From an uncultured Desulfobacter sp. (lineage in GTDB: Bacteria > Desulfobacterota > Desulfobacteria > Desulfobacterales > Desulfobacteraceae): a stretch of DNA of 64,000 nt. The position numbers and the translations under genes are program-made. Below are positions 35,152 through 42,966 of this stretch, piece by piece (positions within the stretch are counted from its first letter, which is position 1; each line of letters opens with the position of its first letter). The stretch spans positions 806,001 through 870,000 of the forward strand of contig NZ_OY761440.1 of assembly GCF_963664415.1 (NCBI RefSeq). Direction: 5' to 3'. The notes beneath the pieces were generated by a model, which was not told where the DNA came from, searched no databases, and saw only the letters and a list, made by a program, of their open reading frames with translations.

Positions 35152-37138
35152 ATCCTCATGTATCGACTATTTAAGTATTCCGGCTAAGGCCGTTGCCCTG
35201 ACCTTTATTTGTATTTTTACCGTTACAGCAATTATTACCGACTGCACAGCGGAACCCTGGCAGGCCAAGGCCTCTATTGATGTTGACGGCACAGGCCTTG
35301 CCCAGGCCGTTGTGCCTGCGCAACTTTTGATGGGAAACAACACCGGATCATATGACCTAATCCTGAACGGCCCGGACAACAATCCCCGGGCCTTTGAACT
35401 GTTCATGAAAAACAGATCCGAATCAAAACAGGTGATATTGAAACCGACCAACATCCGTCTCAACCAGGCAGGTGGGTTTGTCTGGGAGGCGGATATGCCT
35501 GACACCCTGGTTAATGAAATCCGCATTGAAATGGGTGACCGCAACTACCTTGGCCGGGTGGACGTGGCGGTGCCAACAGATACCGGCTGGCAAACCATTG
35601 CCAGGAACCAGGCAATTTACCGGACAGCAGAGACGGCCAACGCCGCCATCCCAATAAAGCAGGAAATTTATAAAAAAATCCGTTTGACATTTACCGGGTT
35701 TGACAAGTCGTATGAACAAAAAATCATTCCCATCCGGCGTGTCACCGCTCTGCACCAGGCAAAAGATGAAGAATATACTGAAATGCAACTTGTTCTGACC
35801 GATCAAATACAGGTCAACAGGATTGATGACTTTACAGAATTAAAAATGATTCTGCCGGGAAAAGGGATCAAAATCAAACAAATCCGGATCACAACGAACA
35901 GCCGGTTCCAGGGAAACTGGGAACTGGGCCGGGAACAGATCCGGAACAACAGAATTCAGTTTATTCCTAAACAGTCCGGACGTATTTCCGGCGTGGCCGG
36001 TGACGGACGCCTGATTTCATTGGATATCAACAGGGTATGGCGCACCAACGGCCTTGTGCTGCGGCTAAAGCCGGATTCAGGATTTCTTGGCCCCATTGAC
36101 CAGGCCGTTGTTGTCACTCAACAGCCTATGATACTTTTTTCCGCTGATATGCCGGGACGCTATACCGCCTTGGCCGGAACGGGCCGCCTTATAAATCTAA
36201 AGCAGTTCGCGGACATTTCAGGGAAGGCACAGGTTCGTCGCCACCTTGAATTTGGACCATCTGAAGTTCAGCGCTGGTATTCTTCACAATCTCTGCTTGA
36301 AAAATTCAAAATCAAAGGCGGACCCTTTGACGAAGATGAAAGTTATCGTTGGAAAAGCCCCGTGAAGATCGAAAAAGTCGGGTATTACAGGCTCATGTTT
36401 AATTTGGAAACAAGCCTTGATAGAACCAACCCGTATATCCGGCTTGTCAAAGAGAATGAACAGATACCATTTTTCTGGGGACAGCAGACATACCGACGCC
36501 ATGAACTTAAATCCAAAACCGAATATGACCGAAAAACAAACACAACGTCCTGGGAAGTATCATTACCCGTAAAGTCGGGGGCGTGGCAAACATTGGTGTT
36601 GACCGGTTCTGGAATTTTTTCAAGAACTGTGGTGTGTTACAGGGAAAAATCAGAGAAAACGGGATGGGAAAAGGCAATGACCCGAAACTGGTCCCATACC
36701 GAACAAGGGGTAACCCGGCTTGAAATTAATTCTCCCGGACGGTTTATGAATGGCCGGCGGTTTAAAATCAGCATAGACCATGGCGACAACCAGCCCATTG
36801 AAATTTCAAAAATTGAAGCCGGATTCATGGCCCCTTCAATCTGCTTTCTGGCATATGAACCCGGGGACTACTTTCTTTTTGGGGGAAATAAAAACGCAGG
36901 CCGGCCCAGTTATGATTTGACCTTGATCCAGGACCGCCTGATGGCCTCTTTGCCTGAAACCATTGAAATGGCCCCAGCGGATGTCCTAAAAGCCTCAAAA
37001 TGGGATCAATTGATGGAACGCCTGTTCCAGGGGAAAGGGATCGGCCTGTATGTAGCGTTAGCGCTTGTAACCCTGATCCTTATAGGGATTATTGTCCGGC
37101 TTTTTCCCAAGGCTGGTGCTCAAGGCCCCCAAAACTGA
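35129..37138 (+). CDS. DUF3999 family exported protein
   Basis: 669 residues from the ATG at 35129, overlapping the DUF2339 gene by 23 bp. An N-terminal hydrophobic stretch (about 14-38, ending TDCTA) looks like a signal peptide or anchor. The body is beta-rich and periplasmic in character, and one C-terminal transmembrane helix (about 640-662, LYVALALVTLILIGIIVRLF) anchors it. DUF3999 is usually encoded beside DUF2339; the pairing is the best clue to a shared but unknown job. An earlier start at 35096 is possible. Confidence 0.82.
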   Translation: MMKTAMFKSSCIDYLSIPAKAVALTFICIFTVTAIITDCTAEPWQAKASIDVDGTGLAQAVVPAQLLMGNNTGSYDLILNGPDNNPRAFELFMKNRSESKQVILKPTNIRLNQAGGFVWEADMPDTLVNEIRIEMGDRNYLGRVDVAVPTDTGWQTIARNQAIYRTAETANAAIPIKQEIYKKIRLTFTGFDKSYEQKIIPIRRVTALHQAKDEEYTEMQLVLTDQIQVNRIDDFTELKMILPGKGIKIKQIRITTNSRFQGNWELGREQIRNNRIQFIPKQSGRISGVAGDGRLISLDINRVWRTNGLVLRLKPDSGFLGPIDQAVVVTQQPMILFSADMPGRYTALAGTGRLINLKQFADISGKAQVRRHLEFGPSEVQRWYSSQSLLEKFKIKGGPFDEDESYRWKSPVKIEKVGYYRLMFNLETSLDRTNPYIRLVKENEQIPFFWGQQTYRRHELKSKTEYDRKTNTTSWEVSLPVKSGAWQTLVLTGSGIFSRTVVCYREKSEKTGWEKAMTRNWSHTEQGVTRLEINSPGRFMNGRRFKISIDHGDNQPIEISKIEAGFMAPSICFLAYEPGDYFLFGGNKNAGRPSYDLTLIQDRLMASLPETIEMAPADVLKASKWDQLMERLFQGKGIGLYVALALVTLILIGIIVRLFPKAGAQGPQN

Positions 37139-37194
37139 TCTGAGACCTGTGTTAGTGGCTGCAATCATTATCCGCCTGCCGATTTAAATTTTGC

Positions 37195-37229
37195 ATATGA
37201 AATCAATTTATTGTAAATTGATTTCATAT
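37195..37229. repeat. Perfect 16-bp AT-rich hairpin
   Basis: ATATGAAATCAATTTA (37195-37210), loop TTG, then the exact complement to 37229. It lies between DUF3999 and the CHASE kinase gene. No T tract follows, so it may be a protein-binding operator or an RNA-stabilising end and not a standard terminator. Confidence 0.7.
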
Positions 37230-37328
37230 AGCTCTCTTCTTAAAATGTCTGTTCCCTTAATCGTAAAAATCAGGCACCCCTGTTTCCAACAAAACCCGGT
37301 GCCTGCAACAAAGACAAAAGGTTCCTTA

Positions 37329-39752
37329 ATGGATTCCCAAGACTTTTATGCCCAAAAAAGCTATCCGGCAAAGATGAAGCCATGGATTTTAGTGATTCCG
37401 GGCTTGTTGATGTTATTGTTTATCGATCAGTATCAAGTTAAACACTGGCAAACGGAAAAAAAGGCGGAGCTTGGTGCAACATTGAAAAGTTATAAAATCC
37501 GCCTGGAAAGTTGCCTGGCAATGAGGTTTGATGCTTTGGAGGCCCTGTCATCGTTGTTTATTTTGCACCCCCATACCACAGCCGAAGAGTTCGCTCTCTT
37601 CGCGTCACAACTGATCAAATTTCATCCGCCTATCCGAGCCATTCAATACGCGAATTCGGACACCCAGGTGACCTATGTATATCCTCAAAAAGGCAATAAA
37701 ATAACAATCGATGAGCCGATGGTGCTTTTGAAAGATCCAAAGCGAGGTCCTTTTACCCTCCGAGCAATTCAACATAAAAAAGCGGTGATGCAGGGGCCCT
37801 TTGAATTACGCCAAAAAGGCAAAGGGATGGTTCTGCGCTTTCCAATATTTAAAGACGACACCTTTATCGGCTTATCTATTGGTGTCTATGACCTTGATGT
37901 TCTCATTGAAGGCGCCTTAAAAATTCTGGATCTTGAAAAAGCGGACTTCAGTCTCCTGGATCAAGATGGAAAAACCATATGGAGTTCCGGAAAGTTGGCC
38001 CCAGGGTACCTGGAAGAACCGATTACCGTTGCCGATACGTTTTGGCGTGTGCGCGGAAATATCTCGGACAAGCTTGCCCCGCCGCTTTTGCCCCGATTAT
38101 TAATTTGGGGCTTTGGCACAGGATTTGTGGTGGCCACCATTTTTTTTATTAATAATTTGCAAAAAAACAAAAAACAACTTGAACAACTTGTCGCTGAACG
38201 AACAAACGAATTGTATCAAGCTAAAGAAAAGTATCGATTGGCCATGGATGCTACCTTGGACGGTATTTGGGACTGGAACATAAAAAACGGCCAAGTCACC
38301 TATAGTCAGAACTGGCTGAAAATTCTTGAAGAAGAAGAGGTTGCACCCGAATATCAATCCTGGGAATCTAAAATTCATCCCGAAGACAAACCCCAGGTTT
38401 TATCCTCCCTTCAGGATCATTTGGCAGGCAAAACACCCCAGTGGAAGATGGAACATAGACTGAAAACAAAAACAGGGGAATACAAATGGGTTCTGGGCAG
38501 AGGCAGGGTGGTTGACACCTCATCCGATGGAGAGGCGTTAAGGATGGTTGGGACCATGACCGACATATCTGAACGAAAAAAACTGGACGACAGGTTCAAA
38601 CAGATCCAAAAAATGGAGTCAATCGGCAATCTTGCCGGAGGAATTGCCCACGACTTTAACAACCTTTTATGTCCCATAGTGGGAATGTCTGAAATGTTGC
38701 TGGAAGACTTGCCTGTTGACAGCCCTGAGCATAGAGATGTTCAGGAAATTTTCAGCGCCGGAAAACGCGGGGCGGATCTTGTCAAACAAATTCTCGCTTT
38801 CAGCCGCCAAAGTGAACATAAAGTGATTCCCGTCAGTATACAGGCGATTCTAAAGGAGGTGTTAAAACTAAGCCGTGCAACCATCCCATCCAATATTCAA
38901 ATCGTTGACGAAATTGAGCGAGACTGCGGCATGGTGATGGCCGATCCCACAAAAATACACCAAGTCGGCATGAATATCATTACAAACGCATTCCATGCTG
39001 TAGAGGTGGAAAGCGGCACCATCACAGTTCAACTCAAGGAAATCCTGGTAAAAAAGGAAACCGATCTACCCTCATTAGTTCTAAAGCAAGGCAGATACGC
39101 CCAACTGAGTGTTTCCGACACCGGACACGGTATGTCCCGGGAAACGATGGACAAAATTTTTGACCCCTATTTTACCACTAAAAAACAGGGAAAAGGTACC
39201 GGACTCGGTCTGTCCGTAGCTTACGGCATTATAAAAGAACACAACGGAGATATTTCGGTTGAAAGTGAGTTAGGCAAAGGCACCATCTTTCACATATGGC
39301 TGCCCGTCATGGAAGAAAACATTGTCCCCAAAAATAACGGGGGAAAAAAAATGTTTCCCACCGGCAATGAAAGCATCCTTTTAGTAGATGATGAAGAGTC
39401 CATTGCCAGGCTTGAAGCTCAGGTGCTGACCCGATTGGGGTACAATGTCACATTTTATGTCAGCAGCCGTGAAGCGTTGGAAGCGTTTGAAGAACACAGC
39501 ACAGGGTTTGACCTGGTCATTACGGATATGACCATGCCGGACATGACGGGTGACCAGCTATCCCGGGCAATCCTGTCGATCCGGCCGGATATGCCTGTTA
39601 TCATCTGTACCGGATACAGCGAGCGCCTCAATGAGGAGCGGGCTGAGCAAATTGGTGTAAAGGGTTTTTTGATGAAGCCTGTTACGAGATCTGATATGGC
39701 CGTTATGGTTCGAAACGTATTGGACGACGCTAAAAGACCTAAGACCGTATAA
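37329..39752 (+). CDS. CHASE-PAS hybrid sensor histidine kinase with receiver
   Basis: 807 residues from the ATG at 37329 (AAAGG site upstream); a longer open frame from 37191 would run through the hairpin and is unlikely. The first helix (about 15-33) and a second (about 250-272) bracket a periplasmic CHASE sensor (HPPIRAIQYAN, GKGMVLRFPIF). A PAS domain with PAC (about 300-415) follows, then HisKA with His441 (GGIAHDFNNLL), HATPase_c (DTGHGMS, GKGTGLGLSV) and a C-terminal receiver with Asp733 (ITDMTMPDMTG). It autophosphorylates on a ligand sensed outside the membrane. No partner regulator lies beside it. Confidence 0.92.
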   Translation: MDSQDFYAQKSYPAKMKPWILVIPGLLMLLFIDQYQVKHWQTEKKAELGATLKSYKIRLESCLAMRFDALEALSSLFILHPHTTAEEFALFASQLIKFHPPIRAIQYANSDTQVTYVYPQKGNKITIDEPMVLLKDPKRGPFTLRAIQHKKAVMQGPFELRQKGKGMVLRFPIFKDDTFIGLSIGVYDLDVLIEGALKILDLEKADFSLLDQDGKTIWSSGKLAPGYLEEPITVADTFWRVRGNISDKLAPPLLPRLLIWGFGTGFVVATIFFINNLQKNKKQLEQLVAERTNELYQAKEKYRLAMDATLDGIWDWNIKNGQVTYSQNWLKILEEEEVAPEYQSWESKIHPEDKPQVLSSLQDHLAGKTPQWKMEHRLKTKTGEYKWVLGRGRVVDTSSDGEALRMVGTMTDISERKKLDDRFKQIQKMESIGNLAGGIAHDFNNLLCPIVGMSEMLLEDLPVDSPEHRDVQEIFSAGKRGADLVKQILAFSRQSEHKVIPVSIQAILKEVLKLSRATIPSNIQIVDEIERDCGMVMADPTKIHQVGMNIITNAFHAVEVESGTITVQLKEILVKKETDLPSLVLKQGRYAQLSVSDTGHGMSRETMDKIFDPYFTTKKQGKGTGLGLSVAYGIIKEHNGDISVESELGKGTIFHIWLPVMEENIVPKNNGGKKMFPTGNESILLVDDEESIARLEAQVLTRLGYNVTFYVSSREALEAFEEHSTGFDLVITDMTMPDMTGDQLSRAILSIRPDMPVIICTGYSERLNEERAEQIGVKGFLMKPVTRSDMAVMVRNVLDDAKRPKTV

Positions 39753-39842
39753 ACTTACAATCCGTACCCCACGCCCATCATATATCAAGAATACCATTTG
39801 TATGATATGATACCGGATAACTTTCACGATAAGGAATCCGTA

Positions 39843-40760
39843 ATGTCAGGTAAAAAACAAAATTTTAAAAATGCATGGCAGCATGCAAAGAAGCCCGTGG
39901 GCAAACCCAATTCATCTGCACTTGAGACCAGCATTAAAATTGGAAAATATAATCGGTTGGCTGTTCAGACCAGATCAGATTTCGGTGTCTATTTAAACTC
40001 AGGGGAAGACCGGGTCCTTCTGCCCAATAAATATGTGCCCGAGGGGCTGTCAATTGGCGACCGGCTTGATGTATTTGTATACACGGATTCTGAAGACCGA
40101 CTGGTGGCAACCACACTAAAACCTGCAGGCGTGGTTGGTGACTTTGTTTTTTTAGTCGCAAAAGATATTGCCCCTTTCGGCACCTTTATGGATTGGGGGC
40201 TGGAAAAAGATTTGCTGGTACCCAAAAATGAACAGCAGGACAAAATGATACCCGGAAAAAAATATTTAGTTAAAATCTGCCGGGATGACAGCACACAAAG
40301 GGTTTACGGTACCACAAAAATTTCCGCAAACTGTGATAAAGATACAAGACATCTGAAAGTTGGGCAGCAGGTTGACTTGATTGTCCACGCGATTACGACC
40401 ATTGGGATAATGGCCGTGGTTGATAATAGATACTATGGGATGATGTACTTAAATGAAACCTATCAAAAATTATTTATTGGGAATACATGCAAAGGGTATA
40501 TCATGCGGATCTGTGAAGACGCTAAAATTGATCTGACGATGAAAAAACCCGGGTACTCATCGGTTCCCAAATCCGCGGAAGTCATTTTATACCGATTAAA
40601 TAAAGCCGGGGGGTTTATCCCCTGCCATGATAAAAGCTCTCCTGAAACAATCCGCAAGCGTTTTTCCATGAGCAAGAAAGAATTCAAACGGGCTGTAGGC
40701 AATCTGTATAAAAAAAGATTAATAGAGTTAAAAGACAACGGAATTGGTCTGTTAAAATGA
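39843..40760 (+). CDS. cvfB: CvfB-like S1-domain RNA-binding protein
   Basis: 305 residues starting at the ATG with AAGGA 8 bases upstream; an earlier ATG at 39798 lacks a site. Tandem S1/OB-like domains (about 25-85, 90-150, 155-215) with RSDFGVYLN and APFGTFMDWGLEKDLLVP are followed by a winged-helix C-terminus ending KKRLIELKDNGIGLLK. This arrangement defines the CvfB/YitL family, RNA-binding regulators known from staphylococcal virulence work. The stop overlaps the start of a broken DUF1456 gene by 4 bp (ATGA), so the two were once an operon. Confidence 0.87.
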   Translation: MSGKKQNFKNAWQHAKKPVGKPNSSALETSIKIGKYNRLAVQTRSDFGVYLNSGEDRVLLPNKYVPEGLSIGDRLDVFVYTDSEDRLVATTLKPAGVVGDFVFLVAKDIAPFGTFMDWGLEKDLLVPKNEQQDKMIPGKKYLVKICRDDSTQRVYGTTKISANCDKDTRHLKVGQQVDLIVHAITTIGIMAVVDNRYYGMMYLNETYQKLFIGNTCKGYIMRICEDAKIDLTMKKPGYSSVPKSAEVILYRLNKAGGFIPCHDKSSPETIRKRFSMSKKEFKRAVGNLYKKRLIELKDNGIGLLK

Positions 40761-40870
40761 ATAACAATGATGTGTTACGCAGGATTAGAGTTATCTTTGA
40801 TTTCAGTGATTCACAGATGATCGCAATTTTTTAAACGGGCTTCAGCTTGAGTTCAGACCCGAAACAGCCG
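40757..40870 (+). pseudogene. DUF1456 (YehS-type) gene with large internal deletion
   Basis: Starts MNNNDVLRRIRVIFDFSDSQ, then MIAIF and stop (TAA 40832-40834), matching the DUF1456 N-terminus. In the frame one base back, the sequence FLNGLQLEFRPE (from 40828) matches the C-terminal end of the same family. About 110-120 codons between the two are missing, and the ends meet at a run of six T, out of frame. The start overlaps the cvfB stop, the normal operon position for an intact gene. Not functional. Confidence 0.75.
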
Positions 40871-40958
40871 AGGAGCCTGCCGCCCCCCTGGGGCAAACCG
40901 CCATTGCCGTAAGACGCTTAGATACCCCAAAAAATCCTGATACGTTAAAATATTTGAA

Positions 40959-41011
40959 GTTTTATTGTGGGCTATGCCTGGCAGTTGAGATGTCAGGTCA
41001 GCCCATAGCTG
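40959..41011. repeat. Extragenic palindrome family, copy 2
   Basis: On the minus strand it reads CAGCTATGGGCTGACCTG at the start and GCCCACAATAAAAC at the end. It lies between the DUF1456 remnant and the converging gene at 41012. It is the most divergent full-length copy. Confidence 0.65.
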
Positions 41012-41464
41012 CTATAACAATGTATCTGTAATTTCCTTTATCCGAATGGATATATCCCTGACATTTGTTGCTCTGTTATCTACCCACCATTTAGCTGCTG
41101 TTTCTTTTTGCCACTCTTGAAAAAACAATAGAAACGCTTTATCGGATAATGCTTTTGCATCTTCATTCTCATGCACCAGGGTGGAATTCAAATAATTGAC
41201 CTTATTTATCAACTCCGCCCTTATTTTTTCAGCCCAGGCAATTCTTTTTTGTGTGCCGGTAAGCGGCGGGAACCCTAAACTCGCATTGGCTTTTGAAAGC
41301 ATTGCCGTTTTTTTATCGAGATAGTCTTTTTTACATGAATCGCAGTACCAGTCTTTATTGTCCACAAGCCACAGGCATTTATCGTGGCTTTCATACATCT
41401 GGACAATGAATTTGTTGAAACAGGTTTTGCACCGGACTTCATAATCGAAATTTTCTTCTGACAT
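41012..41464 (-). CDS. Unknown protein with zinc-ribbon-like N-terminus
   Basis: 150 residues from MSEENFDYEVRCKTCFNKF. Two cysteine pairs, CKTC (about 12-15) and CDSC (about 43-46), suggest a metal-binding knuckle. The middle holds PPLTGTQKRIAWAEKIRAEL, a motif I recall at the ends of many uncharacterised bacterial proteins, and the C-terminus is helical. No function is assigned. A longer frame from 41533 is possible, but this ATG directly precedes the cysteine domain. The stop abuts an extragenic palindrome. Confidence 0.65.
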   Translation of the reverse strand: MSEENFDYEVRCKTCFNKFIVQMYESHDKCLWLVDNKDWYCDSCKKDYLDKKTAMLSKANASLGFPPLTGTQKRIAWAEKIRAELINKVNYLNSTLVHENEDAKALSDKAFLLFFQEWQKETAAKWWVDNRATNVRDISIRIKEITDTLL

Positions 41465-41681
41465 TATTTTTATGTACCTTATGTATCTGACAGTGATTGG
41501 TCGGCCGTATGCCGCTTTTTTTGAGCATAACATTTAAAATAGTCCCGGGACATTAGCTGATTTAATTTTAAATTTCAACCTTTTATGCGATCGCATGCAC
41601 TTTTTAGCCCTGCACCATGGATGAACCAAATGTTATCGTCAGTGTCGATCCCCGTTACAGGCTGAGTTCATAAATATTTTT

Positions 41682-41710
41682 TTGACCATTAATAAATCTT
41701 CATGTATAAT
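41682..41710 (+). promoter_or_regulatory. Strong sigma-70-type promoter of the SPFH-protease operon
   Basis: TTGACC (41682-41687), a 17-bp spacer and a perfect TATAAT (41705-41710). The first gene starts at 41971, leaving a leader of about 250 nt with no convincing gene. It contains GCCGTGGCACGGC near 41908 and repeated TTAACGGC/TTAACCGC blocks just before the ribosome site. Confidence 0.72.
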
Positions 41711-41970
41711 TTTTATGTTCTTGGATCCCCATTATTTATTAATCCGATATATTTTCTTTCACGTACCACGCGGACTGTCCACGGATTTAATTATTTTTTG
41801 CGCCAACGGGAATGATTTTGACGAAAATTCTTTTTACAGACAAGGCAATCAGACTCACGGACAAGCAAAATATTTTCATACATTTAGTTTTGAACTTGGC
41901 CACTTAAGCCGTGGCACGGCCCTGAAACCTAACGGCTATTAACCGCTAAATTAACGGCAAAGGAGCAGGT

Positions 41971-42906
41971 ATGAAAGAGAAGCAAACCCAGGTTTTTTTG
42001 CAACGCGCACGATTTTTCACCTTGATGAGAAGACTCGCATTTTTACTGGTCAGCCTAACCCTGATTTACTCTTTGGCCGCTGTGGTCTATTCCACCCAGG
42101 TGATCTACAAGGTTAAGTTCAACTATGCTGTTATCCTCGAACAATTTGGCGGAGCAAGGCAAGCGGTCACCGATGTGGGCTGGCACTTCAGGCTTCCTTT
42201 CTTTACCAGGCTGGAGCAAGAGGTTCCTTTAATGAACCAGAACATGTACGTCGGCGGTGCCACGGAACCCATTAAAATTATTTCCCGGGAAAATGTCGCC
42301 TTATGGACATCTGCCGTCATGACCTTCAAGATAAAAGATCTGAAGACGTGGGGAATTGAAAATCTGTCACCTAAAACCCTGCTTCAAGGAGATTACGACG
42401 GCATTGCCAAGGATATTCTGCAGGGCAAAGAGGTGAACAGGTTGATCTCTGACAGGGAAACCATCAAAGAAGAGATCTTTCATGCACTGAAAAACCGACC
42501 CATCAATAAAAACGGCCCCACCCTTGAAGGCAAGTACGGCATTGAAGTGGTCAGTTTTGTTCTCAATGAAACCAGATTCGGCGACAAGCTGGTGGAGGCT
42601 ACGGAAGAGAAAAAACGCCGTCAGCTCATTGCCGAGGCAGAGAACTACGCCGCCGACCAGGAAGCCCAGAGAATCCAAAAGCTTTATAAAGCATACCTTG
42701 ACGGCATCCAGTCTTTGCATCTTGCATTAGGCGGCCGGGAAGGCCAACAGGTAAATCCCAATTTGTTCAACTTCCTGACCCAGCAAAAATGGGCCACTGC
42801 CTATGAAAAGAACGAATCAAACCAGAAAACCTTTGTGCTCCACGACGGTGGAAAATCCCCCGGCATTACCCTGCCCTTCCCGGCAGACAGCACAGATTCA
42901 AATTAG
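41971..42906 (+). CDS. SPFH/band-7 membrane protein (HflC-like)
   Basis: A 311-residue protein with one N-terminal transmembrane helix (about 20-44) and an SPFH domain (YAVILEQFGGARQAVTDVG, WHFRLPFFTRLE). A long charged helix follows (about 205-250, EATEEKKRRQLIAEAENYAADQEAQR) of the kind that forms ring-shaped cages in HflK/HflC, prohibitin and stomatin. In E. coli such a cage encloses the FtsH protease. Here the next gene, 60 bp downstream, encodes a large AAA+/Lon-like protein, so an analogous membrane protease-cage pair is likely. The ribosome site AAAGGAGCAGGT supports the start. Confidence 0.85.
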   Translation: MKEKQTQVFLQRARFFTLMRRLAFLLVSLTLIYSLAAVVYSTQVIYKVKFNYAVILEQFGGARQAVTDVGWHFRLPFFTRLEQEVPLMNQNMYVGGATEPIKIISRENVALWTSAVMTFKIKDLKTWGIENLSPKTLLQGDYDGIAKDILQGKEVNRLISDRETIKEEIFHALKNRPINKNGPTLEGKYGIEVVSFVLNETRFGDKLVEATEEKKRRQLIAEAENYAADQEAQRIQKLYKAYLDGIQSLHLALGGREGQQVNPNLFNFLTQQKWATAYEKNESNQKTFVLHDGGKSPGITLPFPADSTDSN

Positions 42907-42966
42907 GCCAATACTTCTGCAATAGATGTCCTACCAAACACCTAACCCCTGCATAAGGATGAACCC

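Noticed and set aside
41900..41925. GTGGCACGGCCCTG as a sigma-54 promoter before the SPFH gene
   Set aside because: The -24 half fits but no TTGC follows at the right distance; a strong sigma-70 promoter lies upstream.
41682..41942. Plus-strand frame of 86 codons before the SPFH gene
   Set aside because: Its TTG start lies in the -35 box of the promoter, no ribosome site exists and the composition is not protein-like; treated as leader.
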